Below are positions 47,201 through 55,152 of a stretch of 64,000 bases of DNA, one piece after another. The translations under genes and the position numbers were made by a program. Source of the DNA: Massilia sp. PDC64 (GTDB taxonomy: Bacteria > Pseudomonadota > Gammaproteobacteria > Burkholderiales > Burkholderiaceae_D); the NCBI RefSeq assembly GCF_900101265.1, contig NZ_FMZS01000009.1, forward strand, positions 62,001-126,000, in the 5' to 3' direction. Each line of letters starts with the position of its first letter. Position 1 is the stretch's first letter. Below the pieces are notes generated by a model, which saw nothing but the letters and a program-made list of their open reading frames with translations, ran no database searches and was not told where the DNA came from.

Positions 47201-50200
47201 AGCAGCGTGCTGCCTTCGTACAGCTTGACGGTGGCGCCCGCCTCGGCCGTGCCGGTGAAGGTCGGCGTCGTGGCGGCCGTGATGCCGTCGCTGTGCGAAC
47301 TGCCGGTGTCGCTCGCGGCGTCCAACACCGGCGTCGACGATGCGGCCGGCGCCAGCGTGTCGAAGTGCAGCGCGGGGAGCGATCCCGCCGCGCCGTCGTT
47401 GCCGGCCCGGTCGGCGTAGCTGCCGGCCGCGATCGTGATGCTGGCCGCACCGCCGTTCACGTGCGCTTCCGGCGTGAACGTCGCGGTACGCACCAGGCCC
47501 GTACCGGTGACGGCGGACAGCGTGCCGCCGCTGACGACGAGGTCGCCCTGCGTACCGTCCCAGGCGAAACTCGCGCCCGGGTCTTCGCTGAACGTGAACG
47601 TGATGGTGGCGGTCTCGCCCACCTTCAGTGCGCTCGCGTCGCTGCCGATCGTGACGGTCGGCGCCGTCGTGTCGACGGTGAAGGTGGTACCGGAGGACGC
47701 CGTGCTGGCATTGCCCACGGCGTCGGTCGCCCTGGCGGTGACGGTATGCGCGCCTTCGCCCAGCGTCGCCGCATCGATCGACCAGGTGCCGTTGGTGGCG
47801 ACCGTGCTGCCCAGCACCGTGGTGCCGTCGGTGTCGTACAAGGTGACGGTAGCGCCGGCCTCGGCGGTGCCCGTGAAGGTCGGCGTGGTGTCGCGCGTCA
47901 CGTCGCTGGTGGATGCCGCCAGTTGCGGCGCCGACGGCGCATTCGGCGCCAGCGTATCGAAGTGAAGCGACGGGGTCGTACCCGCGCCGCCCGTGTTGCC
48001 CGCCGCGTCGACATAGCTGCCGGCGGCGATCGTGATGCTGGCGGTACCGCCGTTCGTGCTGGCGTCCGGCGTGAAGGTCGCCGTGCGCACCAGGCCCGAG
48101 CCGCTGATGGCGGACAACGTGCCGCCGCTGACGGCGACGTCGCCCTGCGTGCCGTCCCAGGTGAAGGTCGTGCCCGGGTCTTCGCTGAACGTGAACGTGA
48201 TCGTGGCCGTCGCGCCGATCTTGAGCGCGGCGGCGTCGCTGGTGATCGTCACCGCCGGCGCCGCCGTGTCCAGCACATAGGCCTGCGAAGCCACCGGGCC
48301 GGCATTGTCGACGGCGTCCACCACGCGCGCCTGCAAGGTGCCGCTGCCGCCCAGCGTGGCCGCCAGCGACCAGGCCGTGCCGTTAACCTGCGCCGCCGTC
48401 CAGGTGGCGCCGTTGTCGAGCGAAACTTCGACCCGTTCGCCGGTCTGCAACGCGGCGCTCAGCGTGCCGCTGATGGTCTGCGCGGCCGTGTTCGTGACGA
48501 AGTCGGCGGCGGACGTGCCGCTGTCGGCCGACAACGCCAGGCTGGCGATGTGCGTCGTCGGCGCGGCCGTGATGACCTGGACCGCCAGCCCGGCCGACGC
48601 CCCGCTGGCGTTGCCCGCCGCGTCCGTCGCCGTGGCGGTGATCGTGTGGCTGCCCTGCCCCAGCGGCGTGGTCGCCGTGATCTGCCAGGTGCAGCCCGTC
48701 GCGACGCCGGAACCGATCGCGGTCGTGCCGTCGTACAGCGTCACCGTGGCGCCGCTTTCCGCCGTGCCGGCGAAGGTCGGCAGCGTGGCGGACGTGATGT
48801 CGTCGCTGTCCGACCGGCCCGTGTCCGAGCCGGGCACGAGGTCGGGCGCCGACGGCGCGGCCGGCGCGGCGGTGTCGAGCACATAGGCCTGGCTGTGGAC
48901 CGCGCCGGCGTTGCCCGCCGCATCGGTCACTTGCACCTTCAGCGTATTGCTGCCGGCGAGCGTCGCCGCCAGCGACACCGTATTGCCGGTGACGGCCGGC
49001 GTGGTCCACGTCGCGCCGTTGTCGAGCGATACCCGGACGGTGTCTCCCGCCTGCGGGGCGGCGCCGAACGTGACCGTGATCGTCTGGTTCGGGTTCGACG
49101 TCGTCAGGTCCGTGTGCGATGTACCCGTGTCGTCGGAGAAGGCAATGCCGGCGACCTGCGTCGCGGGCGCCGTGCGGTCGATCGTCACGGCCAGGCCGGA
49201 CGACGCCGCGCTCTCGTTGCCGGCCGCATCGACGGCCGTGGCGGTGATCGTGTGCGCGCCTTCCGCCAGCGCGCTTGCGTCGACCGACCAGCTGCCGTCG
49301 CCGGCGGCCGTCGTCGTCGCGATCACGGCCGCGCCGTCGTACAGCTTCACCGTCGCGCCGGCTTCGACGCTGCCGGCGGTGCCCGTGAACGTGGGCGTGG
49401 CGACGTTCGTCACGTCGTCGGCCGACGACGTGCCGCTGTCGCTGGCGCTCGCGAGATCGGGTGCGGCGGGCGCGCCAGGCGCCTTCGTGTCGAACGTCAG
49501 CGTCGGCGACGTGCGCGCGGCGCCGTTGTTCCCGGCCGCATCCGCGTACGTGCCGGCGTCGACGCCGATGCTGGCATGGCCGTTGTCCGTGTCCGCCGCC
49601 GGCGTGAACGTCGCGGTGCGGACCGTGCCGCTGCCGGACAGCGCGGACAAGGTGCCGCCGCTGACGTTGACGTCGCCGGCCGTGAACGTCGCGCCCGGAT
49701 CCTCGCTGAACGTGAACGTGACGGTGGCGGTCTCGCCCGCCTTCAATGTCGACTTGTCGCTCGCGATCGTGAGCGTCGGCGCCGTCGTGTCGACCGTCAC
49801 GGTGACGCCGGCCGAAGGTGCGCTCGCGCTGCCGTAGCCGTCGACGGCTTTCGCGACGACCGTGTGCGCGCCCTCGGACAAGGTCGTCGTCGTGATGACC
49901 CAGTTGCCGGCGCCGTCGGCGCTGCCGCTGCCGATCTGCGTCGTGCCGTCGGTGTCGTACAACTTGACCGTCGCACCGGCCGTGGCCGTGCCGCTGAACG
50001 TGAGCTGCGTAAGGTTCGTGATGCCGTCCGTATTCGACGCGCCCGTATCGCTGGCGCTTGCCAGGCCGACCTGCGCGGGCGCGGCGGGTACGAGCGTATG
50101 ATAGACGAGCGACGGCGTCGTGCCCGCACCGCCCGTGTTCCCGGCCGCGTCGACATAGCCGCCCGCGGCGACCGTGATGCTGGCGGTGCCGCTGGCGACG

Positions 50201-52443
50201 TCCGCGTCGGGCGTGAAGGTCGCGGTGCGCGTCGTCCCCGTTCCCGCGAGCGTGGAAAGCGTGCCGCCGCTGACGGCAATGTCGTCCGCGGTGAAGCTCG
50301 ATCCCGGATCCTCGCTGAACGTGAACGTGATCGTGGCCGTCTCCCCGGCCGCCAGCGTCGCCTTGTCGCTGGCGATCGTCAGCGTCGGAGCCTTGGTGTC
50401 GTAGGCGATCTGCAGGGCCGTGCCGGCGCCGCCGAAGTTGCCGGCGGCGTCGATGTAGGACGAGCCCGTCACGGCGACGCTGCCCGTGCCGTTGTTCGTG
50501 TTCGCGGTCGGCGTGAACGTCGCGGTGCGCGTCGCACCCGTGCCGGACAGCGCGGACAGCGTACCGCCGCTGACGACGACGTCGGCCGCCGTGAAGGTAG
50601 TCCCCGGATCCTCGCTGAACGTGAAGGTGACCGTGGCGGTGTCGCCGGCCTTCAGGGTCGACGACGCGTCGCTCGTGACCGTCACGGTGGGTGCGGTGGT
50701 GTCGATCGTGATCGCGTTGCCGTCCGACGCCGCACTGACGTTGCCGGCGGCATCGGTGGACGTGAGGGCGATCGTGTGGTTACCGTTCGACAGCGGCGTG
50801 GACGGCGTCCAGGAATACGTGCCGCCGCTGGCCGTGAACGTGTCGATGACGTCGCCGCCGTCGTACACCGTGATCGTCGTGCCGGATTCCGCCGTACCGG
50901 TGAAGGTCGGTGTCGTGTCGTTCGTGATGTGGTCGCTGTTCGACGTGCCCGTGTCCGAACCGGTGGCCAGCGCAGGCGCCGAGGGCGCAGCCGGCGCGGT
51001 CGTGTCGATCGCGATCGCGGCATCCACGCCCAGCGAGCCGAAGTTGCCGGGCGTGGGCAGGGTCAGGGTCGCATCGAGACCGCTGCCGGCAGCCTTGATG
51101 GTGCCGCCGTTCAGCGCGAGGGCGGCCGCGCCCGTGTAATCGAGGCGGCTGGCGGTGTCGCCGGCCTGCACGGTGTAGTCGAACGTCAGCGTATTCGTGC
51201 CGCTGCCGCTCGCGTACACGGCCTGACGGTCCGTCGTGCCGGTTTCCAGCGTGAGCGTGGGCGTTCCGCCCGCCGTGTCGACGGTGACTGCCTCGTCGAA
51301 CTGGACGGTGACGTGGATCGTCCCGCCGGCGCGATAGACGCCATCGGCGGTGGTCGTGTCGACCATCGAGACGACGGGCGCGACGATGGGCGCGTGCACG
51401 GCGCCGAAGACGAGGTTGTCGAGCGCGACGAATTTCAGGTAGCCGTTGTTGTCCGTGGTCGTGATCGTGAGTTTTTTGACGTCCTGGAAGCCGCCCAGGT
51501 TCGCCGTCGTCCAGGCCGTGTTCGACGCCACGAAGACGGACTGCGTGCCGATCTTGTGGCCGTCGGCGGCATAGGCCGTGAAGACGAGGTTCTGCTCTGC
51601 CGCCGCGTTCTGGAAATTGCCGAGCTGGATAGAACTCAGCGTGAACACCTGTCCCGTGTCGAACGACAGCGTGACTTTGTTCTCCAGGTTCCAGGCCGGC
51701 TGCCCCGCGACGTTCGCATACGCATTCCCGTAAGCATAGGCGGCAACCGCCGTATTGGCCGCATCGACCCGCAACTGGTAATTGACGTTGCCGTCGACCT
51801 TGTAGACCACGTCGGCGTTGGCCCCCGCGTACACGTTGCTCCCCCGACTTATGAAATTGGCGCTCGTGTCGAAGCTCACGGTCTTGTTCGACAGCGCCAG
51901 CACATGCTGGTACGTGGCCGCCAGTGCCGGCGTGACGAGGCTCGGCGTCTCCACCTGCCCCGCGCGCACTTCCAGATCCCAGTCGCCGCCCAGCGCGGCG
52001 CTGCCCGTCGGATTCGACGAGGCGGCGACGTCGGCGCCCGTCGCGAGCGCGAGGCGGTCGACGAAGCCGGCGTCCGCGCCGGTTTCGCAGCCGTACAGCA
52101 GGATGTCGCCGCCCGGGCGCAGGCTGCTGCCGATGGCGTGCAGGTCGGCGTCGTGCGCGTTCAGCGTGGCGGCATCCAGCGTCAGCGTCCCCATGTTCAG
52201 CGTGCCGGCCGCGCCGTGCGACACGATATGTACGGCGTCGACGTCGCTCCTCCCCGCCAACGCCTGCGCGATCTGGTGCAGGCCGTCCTGGCCGGAATCC
52301 AGGATCACGACTTCCTTGCCGCGTCCGATGCCGCCCAGCAGGGTGCCGAGATCGGCCACGCTGTCCTCGATGAAGACGATTTCCGTGCGCGGACGGGCGA
52401 TGGTCAAGTCGCCGAGGTCGGCGTCGTGGGCATTGGATGTCAT
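44266..52443 (-). CDS. Giant secreted repeat adhesin (DUF4347 - Ig-like repeats - RTX - DUF4214)
   Basis: A 2725-residue protein starting at 52443 (AGGAG site). Order: DUF4347-like domain (about 20-165) with His76 in HIVSHG and Cys119 in YGCE; a jelly-roll-like domain; a first beta-domain; 18 Ig-like modules of about 100 residues in three types (A, ASDTG...VTVDTTAP; B, GETATITFTFSEDPG; C, GERVEVSLDNGATW) in order ABBABACACBABACBAAA; an RTX-like segment (GGGDDTIGF, GGTGSDTATF); and a DUF4214 pair near the C-terminus. No Sec signal is seen and the chain ends WDFTV, so type I secretion is likely. The start overlaps the sulfotransferase stop. Confidence 0.87.
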   Translation of the reverse strand: MTSNAHDADLGDLTIARPRTEIVFIEDSVADLGTLLGGIGRGKEVVILDSGQDGLHQIAQALAGRSDVDAVHIVSHGAAGTLNMGTLTLDAATLNAHDADLHAIGSSLRPGGDILLYGCETGADAGFVDRLALATGADVAASSNPTGSAALGGDWDLEVRAGQVETPSLVTPALAATYQHVLALSNKTVSFDTSANFISRGSNVYAGANADVVYKVDGNVNYQLRVDAANTAVAAYAYGNAYANVAGQPAWNLENKVTLSFDTGQVFTLSSIQLGNFQNAAAEQNLVFTAYAADGHKIGTQSVFVASNTAWTTANLGGFQDVKKLTITTTDNNGYLKFVALDNLVFGAVHAPIVAPVVSMVDTTTADGVYRAGGTIHVTVQFDEAVTVDTAGGTPTLTLETGTTDRQAVYASGSGTNTLTFDYTVQAGDTASRLDYTGAAALALNGGTIKAAGSGLDATLTLPTPGNFGSLGVDAAIAIDTTAPAAPSAPALATGSDTGTSNSDHITNDTTPTFTGTAESGTTITVYDGGDVIDTFTASGGTYSWTPSTPLSNGNHTIALTSTDAAGNVSAASDGNAITIDTTAPTVTVTSDASSTLKAGDTATVTFTFSEDPGTTFTAADVVVSGGTLSALSGTGATRTATFTPTANTNNGTGSVAVTGSSYIDAAGNFGGAGTALQIAYDTKAPTLTIASDKATLAAGETATITFTFSEDPGSSFTADDIAVSGGTLSTLAGTGTTRTATFTPDADVASGTASITVAAGGYVDAAGNTGGAGTTPSLVYHTLVPAAPAQVGLASASDTGASNTDGITNLTQLTFSGTATAGATVKLYDTDGTTQIGSGSADGAGNWVITTTTLSEGAHTVVAKAVDGYGSASAPSAGVTVTVDTTAPTLTIASDKSTLKAGETATVTFTFSEDPGATFTAGDVNVSGGTLSALSGSGTVRTATFTPAADTDNGHASIGVDAGTYADAAGNNGAARTSPTLTFDTKAPGAPAAPDLASASDSGTSSADDVTNVATPTFTGTAGSVEAGATVKLYDGAAVIATTTAAGDGSWSVDASALAEGAHTITATAVDAAGNESAASSGLAVTIDRTAPATQVAGIAFSDDTGTSHTDLTTSNPNQTITVTFGAAPQAGDTVRVSLDNGATWTTPAVTGNTVSLAATLAGSNTLKVQVTDAAGNAGAVHSQAYVLDTAAPAAPSAPDLVPGSDTGRSDSDDITSATLPTFAGTAESGATVTLYDGTTAIGSGVATGCTWQITATTPLGQGSHTITATATDAAGNASGASAGLAVQVITAAPTTHIASLALSADSGTSAADFVTNTAAQTISGTLSAALQTGERVEVSLDNGATWTAAQVNGTAWSLAATLGGSGTLQARVVDAVDNAGPVASQAYVLDTAAPAVTITSDAAALKIGATATITFTFSEDPGTTFTWDGTQGDVAVSGGTLSAISGSGLVRTATFTPDASTNGGTASITIAAGSYVDAAGNTGGAGTTPSLHFDTLAPNAPSAPQLAASTSDVTRDTTPTFTGTAEAGATVTLYDTDGTTVLGSTVATNGTWSIDAATLGEGAHTVTARATDAVGNASTASSGTTFTVDTTAPTVTIGSDASALKVGETATITFTFSEDPGASFAWDGTQGDLVVSGGTLSAVTGTGLVRTATFTPEAHVNGGAASITIAAGSYADRAGNDGAAGSLPALHFDTLAPAASSTPVLDAASDTGSSHSDGITAATTPTFTGTAEAGATVKLYEGSTLLGSAVATGGTWSITSSALGAGQHTVSTIVTDAAGNASGASGGLTFTVDLAAPTTAVGGIAFSADHGASNTDFITNTAAQTISGTLGAALQTGERVEVSLDNGATWTAAQVNGTAWSLAATLGGSGTLQARVVDAVDNAGPVASQAYVLDTAAPTLTIASDTNPLKAGETATITFTFSENPGATFTAADVAVSGGQLSPLSGSGTVRTAVFTPDANLDNQTASITVAAGSYADAAGNAGSAGTSVNIYFDTLVPGAPPAPVLSAASDTGSSATDTITNVAAPTLEGKADPHAVIFVYEGDARVVGITGADGTGAWHVKIDALAEGDHILRAVQYDAIGNMSPFGAPLVITVDTHAPAAPAAPLLAAASDSGTAGDHITKVKTPTFSGTAEGLSRVTLYDTDGTTALGSTQADAHGNWSLAASPLADGAHVLTVRQVDVAGNESAASPALTVTVDATAPAAPAAPQLQAQSDTDTVGDGITYAVPVIEGTAAANDLVTLYDGTTVVGTTHADAHGHWSIAAQALGLGRHTLSVTDTDAAGNVSAASGSFALTVEEAPVPLVDGVPVVTVPVVLPGGASGTQVQVPIVGAGRVEQTGAAATADIPLAGGTDLLVAHVGIGYGLTASGGPNTTVANGGAGLIAAIQAATPSGGDQAHMSGNGQSYLAQLQASQSLLVQTIAPVSSQGAPDGVLTLSAGSNAQQQVALVIQTGGLAPGGTIALQNVDFAAIVGAANVVVQGGTQMLTGDAASQHITLASGGNTQVFSGGGDDTIGFGVPAARTASASGAAHADAAPAPATTVLHGGTGSDTATFAGARADFDVETHNGYLVVSSKAAPAAKALVVNVEQLQFSDATVKVEDSGTMDTLAGIYQTALGRQADMHGIEFWADARQAGVSWGRIALDIIRSPEYAAGHDTFNGNAEHDVAMLYQALFDRAPDAPGLAFWVEAMRNGVSLEHIATEFVESVEMIGHQRAAADWDFTV
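46744..46993 (-). repeat. Near-identical repeat copy 1 in adhesin gene
   Basis: A 250-bp block nearly identical (about 10 differences) to 48256-48505, exactly 1512 bp (504 codons) away. It encodes a type C Ig-like module. Confidence 0.95.
48256..48505 (-). repeat. Near-identical repeat copy 2 in adhesin gene
   Basis: Second copy of the 250-bp block at 46744-46993. Almost all differences between the copies are synonymous; the encoded modules differ by one Ser/Gly. Confidence 0.95.
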
Positions 52444-53285
52444 GACGGTGCTCCTGGTTGGGCGTTCTGGACGGCGATGACGTTGGCGGCACTGCCGGCC
52501 TTGTCGTTCCAGAAGGACATCTGATTGAATTTGTCGAACAAATCGGGCGGGATGACGGTCGGGCGCGGCGTGAACTTCACCTGCGCCTTCACCTTGTGCA
52601 GCCCAGGCGCGCCCAGCTGGGCGTCGAATTCCTCGGCGTCGTACTCGACGTTGTCGAAGTCGTGCTCGAACCACGGCTCGCCGAGGAAGTCGTAGACGAG
52701 GCGCATGACCTTGGCCGGCGCGCGCGTCAGCAATTCATAGTCGACGACCAGCAGCGAGGACGCGTGCTCGCCGTAGAAGGCCTCGCGCAGGGACGACCAC
52801 GCGTGGCCGACCGTCTGGTCGTGCTGCGCGAGGCCTTCGAGGCGGCTGTACACGGTGCCGCGCGCGCCGGCCGCTCCGAACAGGCGCGTGTGCTCGTACG
52901 GGTCGGCGCGGTACATGCGCTCGAAGCTGTCCATGATCCAGGCGACGTTGCGCACGCACGCGATCACCTTCGCCTGCGGGAACAGGTCGCGCACGAGCGG
53001 CATGCGCGCGCACCAGTTGCGGTTCGTGTCGAACACGACGGGTCGGCCGACGTCGCCGTAATACGCATCGAACAGGCCGCGCAGCAGCGCCTTGCGCTTG
53101 TCGCGGCCGACGACGGGCGCGAACTCGCTGCCGGCGCTGACCTGCCCCAGCACGGCCGTGCACAGCGAGCCGACGGGACTCGTCATGCCGGCGTGAAAAC
53201 GGGGATTCTGCAGGAGGATGCCCGACAACAGTGTCGAGCCCGACCGCGGCAGGCCGGAAATGAAGTGGAAGGTCTGGGACGTCAT
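52440..53285 (-). CDS. PAPS-dependent sulfotransferase
   Basis: A 281-residue sulfotransferase. The 5'-phosphosulfate loop GLPRSGSTLL is at residues 11-20, and the family segments FPQAKVIACVRNVAWIMDSFERM (3'-phosphate region) and VVDYELLTRAPAKVMRLVYDFLGEPW are present. It would move sulfate from PAPS to a hydroxyl of a glycan, tyrosine or other acceptor. Its stop overlaps the adhesin start (ATGA), so the two are translationally coupled, which suggests the adhesin or its glycan as acceptor (inference). The start has a poor ribosome site. Confidence 0.85.
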   Translation of the reverse strand: MTSQTFHFISGLPRSGSTLLSGILLQNPRFHAGMTSPVGSLCTAVLGQVSAGSEFAPVVGRDKRKALLRGLFDAYYGDVGRPVVFDTNRNWCARMPLVRDLFPQAKVIACVRNVAWIMDSFERMYRADPYEHTRLFGAAGARGTVYSRLEGLAQHDQTVGHAWSSLREAFYGEHASSLLVVDYELLTRAPAKVMRLVYDFLGEPWFEHDFDNVEYDAEEFDAQLGAPGLHKVKAQVKFTPRPTVIPPDLFDKFNQMSFWNDKAGSAANVIAVQNAQPGAPS

Positions 53286-53359
53286 GGCACCGCTCGGGCA
53301 TCGCCAACTGTTGACATCCAGAAATGATGAACGAAATTTATTACTGAATCAATTAATTG

Positions 53360-53953
53360 TTAAGCGCCCTGCACCGGATTTGCAACAATGGCGCGGCGTT
53401 CCAGTTCGGCCAGGACGCGCCCGACTTCCTGCCCGACCGATGACGCGGCGCTGTCGACCCTCACCTCGGGCGCATCCGGCGCCTCGTAGGGCGAGGAGAT
53501 GCCGGTGAATTCCGGCAGCAGGCCCGCGCGCGCCTTGCGGTACAGGCCTTTCGGGTCGCGCGCCTCGCACACGGCGAGCGGGCAGTGACAATGGACTTCG
53601 ATGAAATACGGGGCCGGGACCAGGGCCCGGGCACGGGCACGGTCGGCGCGCAGTGGGGAGATGGCGGAGACGATCACGATCTGGCCCGCCTCGTGGAACA
53701 GGCGCGCGACTTCGCCGATGCGGCGGACGTTTTCGGCGCGCTCGGGGAGAGAGAAGCCGAGGTCGGCGCACAGGCCGTGCCGCACCTTGTCGCCGTCCAG
53801 CACGAACACGTTGCAGCCCCGGTCGAACAGGGCGCGTTCGAGCGCCTGCGCCAGCGTCGTCTTGCCGGCGCCGGACAGCCCGGTGATCCACACCACCGCG
53901 CCGTCGTGGCCGGCGCGGTGCCGCCGTTCCGCGGCACCGACGGGGTGCGTCAT
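53360..53953 (-). CDS. cysC: Adenylyl-sulfate (APS) kinase
   Basis: A 197-residue kinase that phosphorylates APS to make PAPS, the sulfate donor. P-loop GLSGAGKTT (residues 25-33), LDGDKVRHGLCADLGFS, IGEVARLFHEAGQIVIVSAISP and ARDPKGLYRKARAG are typical. No sulfate adenylyltransferase genes are near, so APS must come from elsewhere. It lies 7 bp behind purM and 74 bp (AT-rich) before the sulfotransferase gene, for which it can supply PAPS. Confidence 0.93.
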   Translation of the reverse strand: MTHPVGAAERRHRAGHDGAVVWITGLSGAGKTTLAQALERALFDRGCNVFVLDGDKVRHGLCADLGFSLPERAENVRRIGEVARLFHEAGQIVIVSAISPLRADRARARALVPAPYFIEVHCHCPLAVCEARDPKGLYRKARAGLLPEFTGISSPYEAPDAPEVRVDSAASSVGQEVGRVLAELERRAIVANPVQGA

Positions 53954-53960
53954 GAAACGC

Positions 53961-55004
53961 TTATTCGACGATCGTCTGCGCCTGGCCTTCGCCGCGCGCG
54001 CGGATTTCGCCGATGCGGTACACGGTCTCGCCGGCCGCCTTCAGCTGGGCTTCGGCCGCGTCCGCGTTCTCTTTGGAGACGATCACGGTCATGCCGATGC
54101 CGCAGTTGAACACGCGGTGCATTTCGGCATCGGCGACGCCGCCGTGCTGCTGCAGCCACTGGAACAGCGGCGGCAGGGTCCACGACTTGCTGTCCAGCAC
54201 GGCCGTCAGGTTATCCTGCAGCACGCGCGGGATGTTTTCGACGAGGCCGCCGCCCGTGATGTGCACGAGGCCCTTCACTTCCATCGCCTGCATCAGCGCC
54301 AGCAGCGGTTTCACATAGATGCGGGTCGGTTCCATCAGCGCGTCGGCCAGCTTGCGGCCGTGGAAGTCCGCTTCCAGGTCCGGCTTCGACACTTCGATGA
54401 TCTTGCGCACCAGCGAATAACCGTTCGAGTGGATGCCCGACGAGGCCAGGCCCAGCACGACGTCGCCCGGGGCGATCTTGGTGCCGTCGATGATCTGCGA
54501 TTTTTCCACGGCGCCGACGGCGAAGCCCGCCAGGTCGTATTCGCCGTCCGGGTACATGCTCGGCATTTCGGCCGTTTCGCCGCCGATCAGGGCGCAGCCG
54601 GCCTGTTCGCAGCCGGTGGCGATGCCTTTGACGACGGCGGTGGCGGTCGGCACGTCCAGCTTGCCGCAGGCAAAGTAATCCAGGAAGAACAGCGGCTCGG
54701 CGCCCTGCACGAGGATGTCGTTGACGCTCATGGCGACGAGGTCGATGCCGACCGTGTCGTGGCGGTTCAGTTCGAACGCCAGTTTCAGCTTGGTGCCGAC
54801 GCCGTCGGTGCCGGAGACGAGGACCGGCTCCTTGTACTTCTTGCTGATTTCGAACAGCGCACCGAAACCGCCGATGCCGCCGAGCACGCCCTCGCGCATG
54901 GTGCGCTTGGCAAAAGGTTTGATCGCTTCGACCAGGGCGTCGCCGGCATCGATATCGACACCAGCGTCGCGGTAGGAGAGAGAAACATTAGTTGGTTGGC
55001 TCAT
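53961..55004 (-). CDS. purM: Phosphoribosylformylglycinamidine cyclo-ligase PurM
   Basis: AIR synthetase: FGAM plus ATP to AIR, the fifth step of purine synthesis and the substrate for PurK. The 347-residue protein has SLSYRDAGVDIDAGDALV, SGTDGVGTKLKLAFE, DLVAMSVNDILVQGAEPLFFLDY, CALIGGETAEMP and HITGGGLVENIPRVL. It is the first gene of a run that continues into cysC, sulfotransferase and adhesin. Confidence 0.98.
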   Translation of the reverse strand: MSQPTNVSLSYRDAGVDIDAGDALVEAIKPFAKRTMREGVLGGIGGFGALFEISKKYKEPVLVSGTDGVGTKLKLAFELNRHDTVGIDLVAMSVNDILVQGAEPLFFLDYFACGKLDVPTATAVVKGIATGCEQAGCALIGGETAEMPSMYPDGEYDLAGFAVGAVEKSQIIDGTKIAPGDVVLGLASSGIHSNGYSLVRKIIEVSKPDLEADFHGRKLADALMEPTRIYVKPLLALMQAMEVKGLVHITGGGLVENIPRVLQDNLTAVLDSKSWTLPPLFQWLQQHGGVADAEMHRVFNCGIGMTVIVSKENADAAEAQLKAAGETVYRIGEIRARGEGQAQTIVE

Positions 55005-55152
55005 GGTATTTGGCAGCGGAGGCGGTAAAATAGTAGGCGGTTGACAACTGGGCGTTTGACGGCGTGCACCGGCAGTAGCCAGTCGGTCAATCCATTATTT
55101 TATCAAAACAGCCTGCCGCGGCATCGTTTTAACGGTCAAGAACAACAACTAC

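Noticed and set aside
44266..52443. CRISPR array as explanation for the repeated DNA
   Set aside because: Repeats are about 300 bp, in frame, and encode Ig-like modules; there are no short repeats with unique spacers.
44302..52524. A 2740-residue open frame on the plus strand opposite the adhesin gene
   Set aside because: Arg/Ala/Gly-rich low-complexity translation with no domains; it mirrors the codon bias of the repeat gene on the other strand.
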